A DNA stretch of 64,000 nucleotides from Agarophyton chilense (Eukaryota; Rhodophyta; Florideophyceae; Gracilariales; Gracilariaceae). The notes under the pieces were generated by a model. That model ran no database searches and was not told the DNA's origin. It saw only the letters and a list, made by a program, of their open reading frames with translations. Shown here in pieces: positions 22,073 through 32,929 of the stretch (position 1 is its first letter; each line of letters starts with the position of its first letter). A program made the position numbers and the translations under genes. The stretch lies in the NCBI GenBank assembly GCA_030374765.1, contig JARGXX010000001.1, forward strand, positions 310,001 through 374,000, written 5' to 3'.

Positions 22073-22837
22073 CTAGTCCATCCTTCCATCAAGTTCCTTA
22101 GTCTCAACCCCCTCCTTGGTGATGATATGCACAACCGCGCCCCAGCCGGAGATGCAGTCACGGTCAAGTGCTGCCAATAGCGCCTGACTCACTGTTTCAA
22201 AAAGTTCATCCGGCTCGAGATCTTTCTTGTAAAATGTTTCGCACGTACCAAACAGACTCTCCGCACACGTGCCCGCCACACAAAAGTCACTCTCTTCTGC
22301 AATGCATCCCAGTAGATCCATGCTACAAATGTAAGGTTTGTTTTCGCTGTCCAAACCCGCGATCACAGGTTCCGAGAAATACGGTGCAAATCGCTTCGAG
22401 TAAAGCGTTGAAGAAACCAGGCTGGCGAACGTCTTCGGTTTCATCACTCGGTTTTCGCGCATGGAATACAACTCTAGTTTAAAACGGAATAGTTGATCGA
22501 GGGTGGTGATGTCGGTCATGAGCCCTGTGAGACCGAGATACAGCTTGTCATGCATGGGGAAGATTCGATTCGCATCCATGGCCACAGTAGTCTGTTTGAC
22601 AGCAAAGAGCTGTTAGACACAAGCGCACAAAAATAGAAGTTGGTGAACATGGCAACGTACGAGTTGAACTCCTAGTCTCTTGTCGCTCGCGATTGCCACG
22701 CAGTTTTTGCCGGCCATTGCCAGAACACACCCGCCATTGTACTCAAGAATACTCTGTTTCGCGAATGACGACGATCAGAAAGGTGCCTGTCCGGACAGGT
22801 TGTGATCATGACGGCTCGCTTATTGCTAACTTACCAT
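22073..22837 (-). CDS. PSMB3: 20S proteasome subunit beta type-3 (PSMB3/Pup3/PBC)
   Basis: This is a non-catalytic beta subunit of the 20S proteasome core ring. It has three exons on the minus strand. Exon 1 contributes only the ATG (22835-22837). Intron 1 (22754-22834) has a GTAAGT donor and a CAG acceptor. Exon 2 is 22661-22753 (31 codons, [20 protein letters not shown] onward). Intron 2 (22592-22660) has a GTACGT donor and a CAG acceptor. Exon 3 is 22073-22591. The spliced product is 204 residues against 205 for human PSMB3, and the joins reproduce family spacing at both junctions. Markers are [45 protein letters not shown], and the C-terminal [15 protein letters not shown]. The nearby acceptor at TCTAACAG would lengthen the protein by five residues and fits the family less well. 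Confidence 0.95.
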
Positions 22838-23318
22838 GGTGAGACAAGTGCTACCGCGTTTCGATTTGTTTGCCGAGCCTGGCAGAGGAAGGTATCAAGA
22901 TAGGGAAGACGATCTGCGGGTCGTGTGAGTGAGACCAGAGGAATCGCAGATCTGCTTGTGACGGGCAACTCTTGCGCCCCGAAATGAACTTGGCCTTCGT
23001 TGTGATTTTAACCTAGCACAGACCGCGACGTGTCGATGCTGATCGATTGTAAAGGCGCTCAGCGTTCCAGCCAGCTTCGAAACGAAAGGCATGAACTTTT
23101 TCAGACATCAATGACAAGGTTCTAAATTGCAAATGCCAAATATACACGACGTCGCCGACGTCATACTGGCAACCAACCAAAGAACCGGGCTCAGGCCCTG
23201 TCTTAACAAGCCTGAATTGTACGCATGAACATGTGTACGACGGTGATTGGCTATTTCTCGGACAGTAGCCCATGCCCCTTAAACCCTTTCTACACATAGA
23301 CATACCCATAGCAGCTGG
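22838..23318. other. PSMB3 upstream region, no other gene recognised
   Basis: This region contains the PSMB3 5' UTR and promoter side. Open frames at 22895-23092 and 23013-23309 on the minus strand show no domain. It ends at the terminal repeat of piggyBac copy 2. Confidence 0.45.
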
Positions 23319-24437
23319 TGTCTACACGCCCGGCGGATTGGCCTCACATGAGGCCAGCTTGGCCTTATATGAGGCCAGTTCTATCTTCCAAAAAATAGTA
23401 AAAATCGCTTGTCTCCAAACTGCAGCGCCGTATTCTATTTTATAAGTAAATAACTATATTTCTTATCATGTTACACCTGCTTTAAAGTACATTCTTTAGA
23501 CATTTTTCTTCAGTAGCATCAGCTCAGTGGTTTCACGACCTCTCGGAGATCGTTGAAAACAAGGTTCAAACTTCGCTGAGTTCAGTGTAACCCGAAAACT
23601 CCTACGAGAGCACAACTAATTCTCAAAATTACTATGGTCTAAGAACGCATTTATATTCACTTGAAAGGCATACGGAATAAAGTGACATCTGATAAAAGGA
23701 TTATTTTGTCAGAAACCATAATGCATTGAATGTAAGGAGCTTAAATTAATTTGAACTTTTGCCTTATACTTTTAGAAAGTGCCTCTAAAAAGCTTTTCAA
23801 ACTCATTTTGACACACGACTATCAATTTTGTTAACTAAATGTTGCTGGAAATGTCATGAATGTCACAAAGATGATCTAAAAAACACTCAAGACCGGTTTC
23901 AATGTGACATATATAAACATCTATATCATTGTAATTTTTGCATTTGGAACAAACAAATTTGGATTTCTGAGTGATCTTTCAGACTTTTCATTGTCCTTGA
24001 TATGTTTGAGACGTCAAAGAACCATCCAAGTTAATTCTTTTTCGATTGGTTTCCATAAATCGAATGCCGTTACCAGCCATATATCTGGTTTCTATTTTAT
24101 TTTCCGCCTTACATTTTCTTTTCATAAATCGGATAGCATCCCAGTTCTTATCTATTAATCCGTCTGCAAGATTACAATAGAAAATATGCTGTGGAAGATT
24201 GGATGTGTTTCCGTATGCACCATTTTAAAGATTACAAGCATCAACCACGCACATTTCCAGCAAAAAGTATTCACTCTAAAAGACCATTTATTCACTCCAA
24301 ACTTCTTTTCCATATTCAAATCATCTTGACTTGACCTATTATGTGCATCGATTCTTTAGCAACAAGAGTAGTACTCCTCATAGAGTTCTGTAATAGCGAT
24401 GGAAAGCGGAATTTTCTTTGTTTTTCCATCAGTTGTC

Positions 24438-25046
24438 TGTCGTACAATCACCTTTGGGGTCTGCTACTGTCTTGTCTCGGGAGCGTGGTGCCGCTCAACC
24501 TTAGAAGGTAGACGTAATAAACCTCGGTGGTAACAGGGCACCGTGAAAACCAGCAGGGGCAAACGGCGAGGCAACTAGCCTATACCGTGTAGGTGAACGA
24601 TGGTAGGCGTCGACGCGCGGTAAAACCTATGTGGTAGTTGAGAAACAATGAACCAAAAGGTATAGTTGTGACCCAAATGGTGCCTGTCTTTATCAGACTA
24701 GGGTGAAGGAGGTGCAGTTCCCTATATGCAGTGGACTGCACTCTCCAGCCCACCCGGGAGGTGCCAGCAAGGCACAGTCTCTGACGTAGTGTCAGAGACC
24801 TGGCCAGCACTGTCTACAGTGTCAGGTGGTCACTCCACTACTGTACTAAAATAAATATAATTACAATTACAATTACTAACAATCACTCAACCAGAAGGTA
24901 CATGTCAACACTACACGTGGCTGACAACACCTAGATGGTAGCTTGCCCGGAGCTGCGTGGCCGATGGTCCCTCGCATCTATCACCTACAAGGTCAGTGTA
25001 GTATATCGACAACCTCAAAGTTTAAACCTTCTGCCACTATACGACA
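24438..25046 (-). repeat. 3' LTR of the gypsy element (609 bp)
   Basis: It starts TGTCGTACAATCACC and ends CTATACGACA on the plus strand. Compared with the other LTR it has about 50 bp more, around 24714-24763. Next to its inner edge, the coding strand shows a purine run AGGAAGGGG (25050-25058), a candidate polypurine tract three bases from the LTR. Confidence 0.92.
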
Positions 25047-25472
25047 GAACCCCTTCCTAACCGTGAGACACGCCCCGTGTCTCCTTCCATCAAACCATAA
25101 AGGTATAGCGAGCGACAGCGGCGCGGGCATCGGAGTGGTGTCCGCAGGCGGTTGCTCACGGTGCGCGACGCGCGATCCCTTGAGGTTCAAAAATCGGTGC
25201 CAGTGACGGTTGGGGAGTGCGAGCGACGACGGCGGCGCACGAATTGAGCGACAACCATTCAGGTATGGAACCGCTCGCGCCCGTACGATGGCAACTGTTG
25301 CACCTGAAAGGTCGATTTCGGTACTACCGGACAAGTTGGATACGTTTGCCGTCTCCTGGGAACGGACCGAGGAGGCGTCACCGAAGAAGGATAAATACCC
25401 GCTGGTGTTTCCCGCGGCGGTGAGGTCGAGTCATCACCTCGTTCGTCGGGTCGAGCTACGGCCTTCCCAACC

Positions 25473-28411
25473 ATGTCAGGTAGCGGCCCATCGCGTGGCC
25501 GTGGACGCGGTGGTATTACCAAGAGGGTGACTCGCTCGGCTTCTCGAACGCCTACCAACATTGGTTTTCGCAGCGTGCCTGTCCCTACGACACAGTTCTC
25601 CCCTGGTCCTCCGGCTAACCCATACCAACACAGTGGTGGACTTCCTCCGAAAACACAAACCAATTGGGCTCACAACCCCGCGTTTAGTGCGGCGAACTTG
25701 ACGACGAATCAGTATGGACCTTTTGGTATTGCCTTCGACCAGGTGACTCACAGTGACCTGTTGAAGCACGATTGGCCTGTGGCGGTGGGGAATTCGTCAT
25801 TGCCGGCCGCTCTTACTAGACCGCAATTGGATACCTACTTGGGTTTGTTCCGTTGGGACTGCGAGCGCCTCCGCTCCGTCCCATTGCTCTTGAATAAAAG
25901 GGACCAAGAGTCTCAACCTCGTCAGTGTAGAGCAACGCCCAGTTAGGGGATACTTGAAGATGCAACTCATAGAATGAGGATTGAACCCTCCGAGGGTTAT
26001 GACTATGATCCCCTCTAAGGTGTGCTGAGGTGGCACTGTTTTCTGGTTAGAGTTCGCCTATGAAGGGAAGATTCGGATGGCCCATGGTTGGATTGGCCCC
26101 GTGATACACGTGGCTTAATTTTGGCACCGATTTTCGGATATTTGTTAGAACGTTGGACTTTTGGGCCCTGACAGTGGATTCTCCACGTGTATGGCCCTGA
26201 GCAGGTGTGCACTACTGTAGAGTTTAGTTAATGGGCCCTACTTAGGGAAATGAGATCTGACAGTCCGAAGCTCAAAGTAAATGGTAACCAAGGTTGGTCT
26301 TCGATACCTTTAGAGGTTCTTCGTCGCCATCGTTTCGGCCTTACAACCCGGAACGGGCTCTGGTTAGCAACGCCTGCGTAGGGACACGACTCCACTTGGA
26401 GAGTGCCCACGTTTGGGTTCCGTGCAACCACCCCCTTGGGACCGCTCAGACGACCTGCGTGCACGATACCCCGTGGGGGTTCTGCTTACTTGTTGCGTGC
26501 TTTTTGTGTTTCCTTTCGAGGACAGGTTTTCGCCCCTGTATTGGGTTTCTTTTGTTGTTTCGCCCCTTTTCTGGTTCTCGGGTCCGGTGCCTGTTAGTGC
26601 CCGACCCTTGCTCCGTTTTTCCTCTTCGCCGGATTTTCCCCCATTCTTTGGGATACCCATACCCATTCCCGATCCACGGTTTCTACCCCTCACCTCCGTC
26701 GGTACTGCCGGAATCCCCCGTGGGAGTTACACCCCACACTACGAGTGGAACGGAGGGCTCTGTCTCTGAGTCTGCCTCCCCCAGGGAGCAAGGCTTCGAA
26801 CACCTTGAGAGCACTTCCCGTCGCCGGGTTTTGCTCCACAGTCAGTGTCGAATGGAATGTTACCAGAGTCGGCAGCGTCATACACCTTTGATGTATTACA
26901 TCCCGCCGATGTATCCGAGCGACTTGCTGTACGTGCGCATCGAACCGGAGCTGGATTATTACCGTCGATTGGTGGTGCGAGTGTGCCAGTACCCGTCTAT
27001 TCCGGAAACATACCTTCCAGTTTCACCTGACTCGGTTTCCCTGAATCGGCCTTTCACCACTATCAATTGTGCTGACCGTAGTAAGTCGTGCGAGGATGCA
27101 GCGACGGAGAGTCGCGTTTGCACTCGAAACTCTTACACTCGCGTTTTGCATATGTTTCATAACGTCGAGTACTTCTCACAATCTATGAAGGGTAGATGCG
27201 ATTGGTAAGTGCTTCAACCAGATTGGTGGGAGTCCTATGAGGTTCCGTTGTCGTTGACCGTGCCCACTCCGCCGGGTTTGGCGTACTTCGCGAGTCAGAT
27301 CTCCCGGAACCTGGAACGATATTACCTCCTTTGGTCGATTGCCCTCTCGAAGTGGGCCGTGTTGGTTGCCATCTTGGCTCTGGAGGCCGCCCGTTACGGT
27401 ATCGATTGGGATTGTCGTGATCCCGACTCTGACATACACCGAGATGGTGTTCAACCTGTAGGTCGCATCTTCTTCATACCTCCGAGGGTTGTCCAGGATA
27501 TTCTCCGATTTGGTTACCAGAACGTTGTTCAGGAGACCGATTATACCGTGAAGGATTTAGACTCGTATCTCGAGCAGAGCAAGAATTACCATTGGGATTC
27601 CCATCAAGGTTGGGAGGCTTTCGATTCCGCAACTTGGGAGATTGTGCCTCGCCACGCCCATTAATATCCCGTGGAGCCTCCTGTCCATGGAGCTCCCGCA
27701 AGCCCCCAACCTTATCAAGGTACTGTCGAGACACCGGTTGGTCGTTATGCTGGTTTTTTCCCGTCCGAGCCGGTACCTCAAGGTCGTAAGTCGTCTACCC
27801 CTACGGGTGTGACTCCTGCTCAACCGAGCTCCTCGCGGGTTGCTGGTCCGGTTCGACCTCTGTTGACGGGTATTGCTCGTCCTCCGCCTCAATCTATGAG
27901 GGATTCTCCGGCCGTGGTCGGTTTGCTGGCTCAAATTCGCCAGGCTTGCATCACCAATTTTCAGAGGGCTGGGCCTACCTCCGTGGTTGCTGCATTAACG
28001 CTCCTTGAAGGTTTGCTGTCGCGCCATGCGCAATACATGAAGGCGCTGAACCAACTTGGTGAGTTCCGGAATCAGTTCCAGTTGGAAACGTACCAACTGG
28101 CCACCCGTCAGGTTGCCAATCCGGCGAGCGTCTCTGCTGCTGCGCCATCTGATCCTTTGACGGATCCCCTTCTAGGTGCTAACTTGAACCCTGCGGTTTT
28201 ACAACCCGCTCCGGCGGTTCCTCTCGTTCAACCTATGTTGATTTCGACTCCTCTCCCCAGTGGCGGGGCTACCGTTCCTTCGCTACCTCCTATGTCGATG
28301 GCTCCGAGCATTCTTGCCAGTTTTCCTTCGTGGGTAGTCATTAACACGGGTCATCCCGATCCCACTGCTCCTCAACCGACAGGTCCTTCTACTCCCGGAT
28401 TCGGGGGCTAG
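25473..28411 (+). pseudogene. Long antisense ORF of the gypsy element, split by a solo LTR
   Basis: On the strand opposite gag-pol, ATG 25473 opens a frame of 151 codons that stops exactly at the family B LTR insertion. Removing the LTR and one copy of GTCAG, it resumes in the same frame at 26846 and runs to the stop at 28411. That is about 673 codons, interrupted only by two in-frame TAA codons (27206-27208 and 27662-27664). The product is not recognised. It begins with an Arg/Gly/Ser-rich stretch (SGSGPSRGRGRGG), has a central region rich in Tyr and Trp, a possible helical segment and a long Pro/Ala/Gln-rich C-terminal part. It ends about 450 bp from the end of pol, so the two units are convergent. 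Antisense ORFs between pol and the 3' LTR are known in some plant gypsy lineages; whether this one is related is unknown. Confidence 0.65.
25926..26840. mobile_element. Solo LTR, family B (915 bp), inserted in the antisense ORF
   Basis: It begins TGTAGAGCAACGCCC, ends TTTTGCTCCACA, and is flanked by the perfect 5-bp duplication GTCAG (25921-25925 and 26841-26845). It is closely similar along its length to the copy at 4773-5695; the visible differences are scattered single-base changes and a few short indels. No internal coding region of this family is present in the window. Confidence 0.9.
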
Positions 28412-28865
28412 ACTTTCTGTCGCTTCACCTTTGAGGCTTTTGTGGCGGCCGCCTGCCACTTTACTTCCTTAGTGTCTCCTTCTTCAAGTAAATTGTTGTC
28501 TCTTCCTGTCTCTTCTACAGTTACATTCGGTTGTTCTTTCGTGTCCTCCCTTGTAGATAATCTTACACGCATATGCGTCCACCTTCTGCGGAAAACGACG
28601 TCTTCTCTCCCCCTTCCTTAGGCCTAAGTACCACAAAGGTCTAAGGTTAGCCGTCTGCAGGCATCGGCTCCTTGCGACGGCGCCAATACCTGATACGGAA
28701 GTGTGGGGATATTGCGGCTGGGGGTTCGAGGGTGTCCTCTTTTGGCCCCCCGCCGTATCACCTTACGGTGTACTTCAGACCATTGTAAGTTCGCGTGTGG
28801 CCTACCAGCCGGTCAACGGGAAATTCCTCTGAGGTTTGGTCCTGATCCTTCGGGGGAACGCTACC
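28412..28865. other. Non-coding gap between antisense ORF and pol
   Basis: About 450 bp separate the stop of the antisense ORF from the end of the integrase frame. It is C/T-rich at the left and has no convincing ORF. It should contain the 3' ends of both convergent transcripts if both are made. Confidence 0.4.
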
Positions 28866-31800
28866 TCAAGGGTTCATATGTTCTGAGTTGGGAGCTTGGT
28901 GTGTGGGAGCTGGGTCGGGAGCTCCCGCTGTTACCGTTTGGGGTTCAATTTCCGTCCCTGTTAGAGGGTTGTAATCCGGATCATCACGTTGAAGGTCATC
29001 GTTCACCTCAATTGGGGTGGGCTCCTCCGAGGGTCGAGTGCGCAGAGCTACAGATCTGGGCTCTTGGGCTGAGGTGCCTGCCTCAATGCGATGTTGAACC
29101 GTTTCAGGTGCTACCCGGTCAATTGATATCGTATTCGGTATTCCATCTTGTTCAACCGTAACGGTGTGGTCTGATGCGGTCAATACCTTATAAGGTCCCA
29201 CTGTTTTGGGTAGAAGCTTCGAATTGATATCTATATCAATAGCTTCATCGTCCGCTTCATCACCCGGTCGTGGTCTTTTACCTATAGGTGGGTTGTCTAT
29301 GTAGACATATTGTTTCGAAGATACAGAGCCCACTTTGGTTACCCTACGGTCGTAGTCGGCCTTGTACCGCTTCTGGGCTGCAGTGAGGTGGCTCTCTGCA
29401 TTTTTGAGAGCCCTCCTCAATCTCACAAGGGTATTTCGCTTGACCTTGGCAGGGTTCAGTGCGCCAGCTGCAGTGCTGGTGGTATGATCTCCCTGCACTA
29501 CAATACCTGGGGGGTGTCGCGAAAGAACCAAATCAAAGGGAGTGGTCTGCGTTGACCGGTGTACTTGAAGGTTATAGGAGTAGGTGAGCGGTTGCACCAG
29601 CTCATCCCACCCAGTTTGGTGCTCTTCCGTATAGTGTCGTAGCCTTGATACCAATGTGTTGTTAAAGCGCTCGACCTGTCCGTTCGTCTGCAGGTGGTAG
29701 GCAGTAGTGAAATAGTGCTTGATACCCAAGAGGTTACAGACTGCTTCGAAGAACTCCGATGCCAGGTTTGAACCATTATCGGTAAGTAGGTACAGTGGTG
29801 CACCATACGGGTAGACCCAATTGTTGAGGAATGCGATCGCCAGCGTTGTTGACTTCGTATCCTTTAAGGTATCGCTCTCGTAAGCTTCGAGAACCTGTCG
29901 GTGATCACTAGAATGTGCTGATACCCGTTCTTGGTCTTGGGAAGTGGTCCTAGAAGGTCTATCGCAACAAACTCCAGCGGACCCGCTGCTGGAAACAGCT
30001 TGAGGTATTTTCAATGCTTTCGAATACCACCGCGGGTACGAACACAGGATTCGCATTGACTTACAAAGGTATAGACATCATGGGCCATATGAGGCCAGTA
30101 GAACTGTTGCCCCAAGGTGTAGTACATCCTGGTGGCACCGGGGTGTCCCGATAGTCGCGGGTAGTGCGCGAGATACAAGACTCTCGGGCGAAGCGCCTTC
30201 GGAACCACCTTTTGAAGGCTACCATCCAAGGTTGAACTTCTCAAGATGTACCCATTATGGTCTACATCGAATGGTGATCCTTTGAAACCAGTTTGGTCAG
30301 CCAGGGTTCTGCAGTACGCATCCTGGGCCTTTTTTCGTCGACCTTCCTCTCGGATTACGGGCATGACATTCGTGTTCTCTAGGGTCAGTATCTGCGTTGC
30401 CATGTCGGTGTTCCGCAAAGCACCTTCTTCAGGTAAGTCCCAACATCCTTCTAGGTGTTTGCCGGTACCATTTTGGTTTGATGACATCAAAAATCAAGGG
30501 ATATCATCGTCCACAGATTCTGTCTCTAACCTTGAGGTGTTTCAGCGTGACATAGCATCAGCTATGTTGTGCTTGATACCTGGACGGTACTGTACGTCGT
30601 ATTCAAACTCCGACAGTCTTAAACTCCAACGGGCTAGTCTACAAGACTCATCTGCGAGTCCGAGGATCCACCTTAAGGCGTGGTGGTCCGTGCGCAACGT
30701 TAAGCGCTCACCATAAAGGTATGGACGGAGCATCAACATGCTCCACACTACTGCTAAACATTCCTTCTCGGTTACCGTGTAGTTCTGCTCCGCCTCATTC
30801 ATAGCGCGGCTGCAGTACCCTATAGGTAATTTGTCTCCGTTGTGATGCTCTTGCATGAGACAAAAACCAATTTGGGCATGGGATGCATCCGTATCTAGCA
30901 TGTACGGTAGACCTGTTTTCGTTAACGCTAAGATTGGCGGCGACAACAGCGCTCGTTTCAATTCCTCAAAGGTATCCATTTCGTCGCTCGATAGATTTTC
31001 AAACCGTTCGGGTTCACCTTTCTGGAGCTTCTTGTTGAGGTGAGCAGCTGTTTTCGCAAATCCCTTCACGAAGCGACGATAGACGTTGCATAAACCTATA
31101 AAGGATCGTACGTCTGTCTGGGATCGTGGCACCTTGACCTCCTGTAGGGCTCTAATGTTGCTCGGCGCAACCTCTAGGGTACCAGGGCCTATGATGTGGC
31201 CCAAGTATTCAACCGTTCTGGTAAAGAAGATGCATTTGCGTGGCTTCAGGGTCACCCCCGCCTCAGCTAGGAGGGTTAGAACGGTGCGTACGTGAGCAAA
31301 ATGCTCTTCTACCCATTTGTAGTAGATGATTACATCATCGATGTATACCAAGGCGGTTGTCCACTTAACCTTCGAAAGGATGATGTCCAGCGCCCTTTGA
31401 AAGGTGGCTGGAGCGTTGTGCAACCCGAATGGCATCTTCTTGAAGCGAAACAAACCTGCATGGCACGTGAACGTCGTTTTGTCTCGATCTTCCTCCCCTA
31501 CAGGTACCTGCCAGTAACCACAATTGGCATCCAACGTGGTAAATATCTGCGCATATTCCAAGGAGTCGATGCACTCATCCATTCTAGGTATCGGGTACGA
31601 ATCCCTGACGGTCACACTATTGAGCCTCCTGTAGTCCACACAGAACCTTATATGTTTATCCCCTTTCTTCTGAACCAGAACCACGGGACTAGCCCAATCT
31701 GAGTTGGCTGGTTCAATTGCACCTTCTTGGAGCATTCGCTCCACTTCTTTGAGTTCTACTTCTCTCGCCTTCAAACCTGCACTGTATGGTTGCTGATAAA

Positions 31801-32929
31801 TAGGCTTCGTGTCAGGGAAAAGCTCGATGCGATGTTGTGTGGTCTCAATTTGGCCCAGATGGCCTGACCACATGGTTTCGACCTCCTCCAGAAGGTCGAG
31901 AATACGGCCCCGAAGTTCGCCGTTTTCTTCACTGATCTGGACTGTATCTTGCCATTGCCTCTCACGGTCAGGTTCCTCTTCTTTGTCTACCGACACCTTA
32001 TCGGTTAGCTTTGATTCCAAGTTGGTGTTTATCGATACCTTTGTGGTTGTGGACGCATTTGCGCACCCCCCTTCCTCACCAAGGGCGACGACGCCGAGAT
32101 CAGTGTGAGCTACGGTGAAGACCCCTTGTCATGCCTGTAGTGCGATGCCAACATTGGTATTTTTCGGCAACTTCACGTCGTGACTTCTGAAGTTGCCGAT
32201 ACACACCTTAAAGGGTTGATTTAGGATGTTGTCGACAACCCCGTTGGCCATCAAGATGAGTTGTCGATGTGCTAACCTCGGATGGTTTTGTAGTATGACC
32301 AGCCCGGGGGTCTTATACGACACCGGTACCAATATTTGGTGCATTGGCGGGATAACAACCTGTTTGGTAAGGCGCACTTTGTTGGAGATCGTTTCGGTGG
32401 ATATCGTCTTCTTCGGTTTGACAGACCATCCCTGTTTGGTTTCCGTATTACCTAAAATTGCAATTCGTCTCCCGTGACGTAGGGCGACGGTACGGGAACC
32501 AGGAAGGATTGCTTCGACATGTCTGTCAATGAAGTTCGTACCTAGTAGGCAGTCTGTTGGTAAACGGTCGAGAACAAAGAATTGCAGTCATACCTTGAGG
32601 TGTCCGAGCTGCACCACAGTGGTGAGCATATCTCGAAGATTTAATGGGCGCTCATTTGCATCCGCAAGCGGGTTGTTGTCGGGAGGTCGGCTCAAGTTCC
32701 AAAGTACCACCTCAGGTATGAAGCGGGAGTTCAGGACGTTTGGGCCGGCCCCCGTTTCCAACACGCAGGTGACCGGAACCGCAAGGCGATCGGAGAAACA
32801 CATTGAAGCACGTACTTCATAGTTGTTGTACTTCATATGACAAACCGGAACTGGGTGTGACGTGTTCTCTTCCTTCTTCAAGGTTCTGGGTATCGATTGG
32901 CCTTCCAATTGCAGGTTGGATTCGGCCAT
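28866..32929 (-). pseudogene. pol: gypsy Pol: protease, reverse transcriptase, RNase H, integrase (broken)
   Basis: ATG 32929 overlaps the gag stop by one base (TAATG). The same frame runs to about 30011. It passes through a retropepsin-like block with ETGAGPNVLN (Glu where the catalytic Asp of DTGA is expected), then RT with FCVDYRRLNSVTVRDSYPIP and the active site YIDDV. RNase H follows (MLDTDASHAQIGFCLMQ, later RTDHHALRWIL), then the integrase zinc-finger region (HYPRLSGHPGATRMYYTLG, CESC). A one-base frameshift near 29870 precedes the integrase core (LTDNGSNLASEFF, TNGQVERFN) and VGPYKVL. Five in-frame stops, near 32588, 32129, 30542, 30490 and 30035, are all TGA. It is non-autonomous as it stands. 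Confidence 0.92.

Noticed and set aside
27200..27220. Intron starting at GTAAGT (27205) in the antisense ORF
   Set aside because: The reading frame continues unchanged directly after the TAA, so the downstream bases look coding; no matching acceptor is needed.
30011..32590. UGA recoding (for example selenocysteine or Trp) in pol
   Set aside because: RPN10 ends in TGA in this genome, pol uses TGG for conserved Trp, and the TGA positions are not conserved catalytic sites. Decay of CGA codons is simpler.
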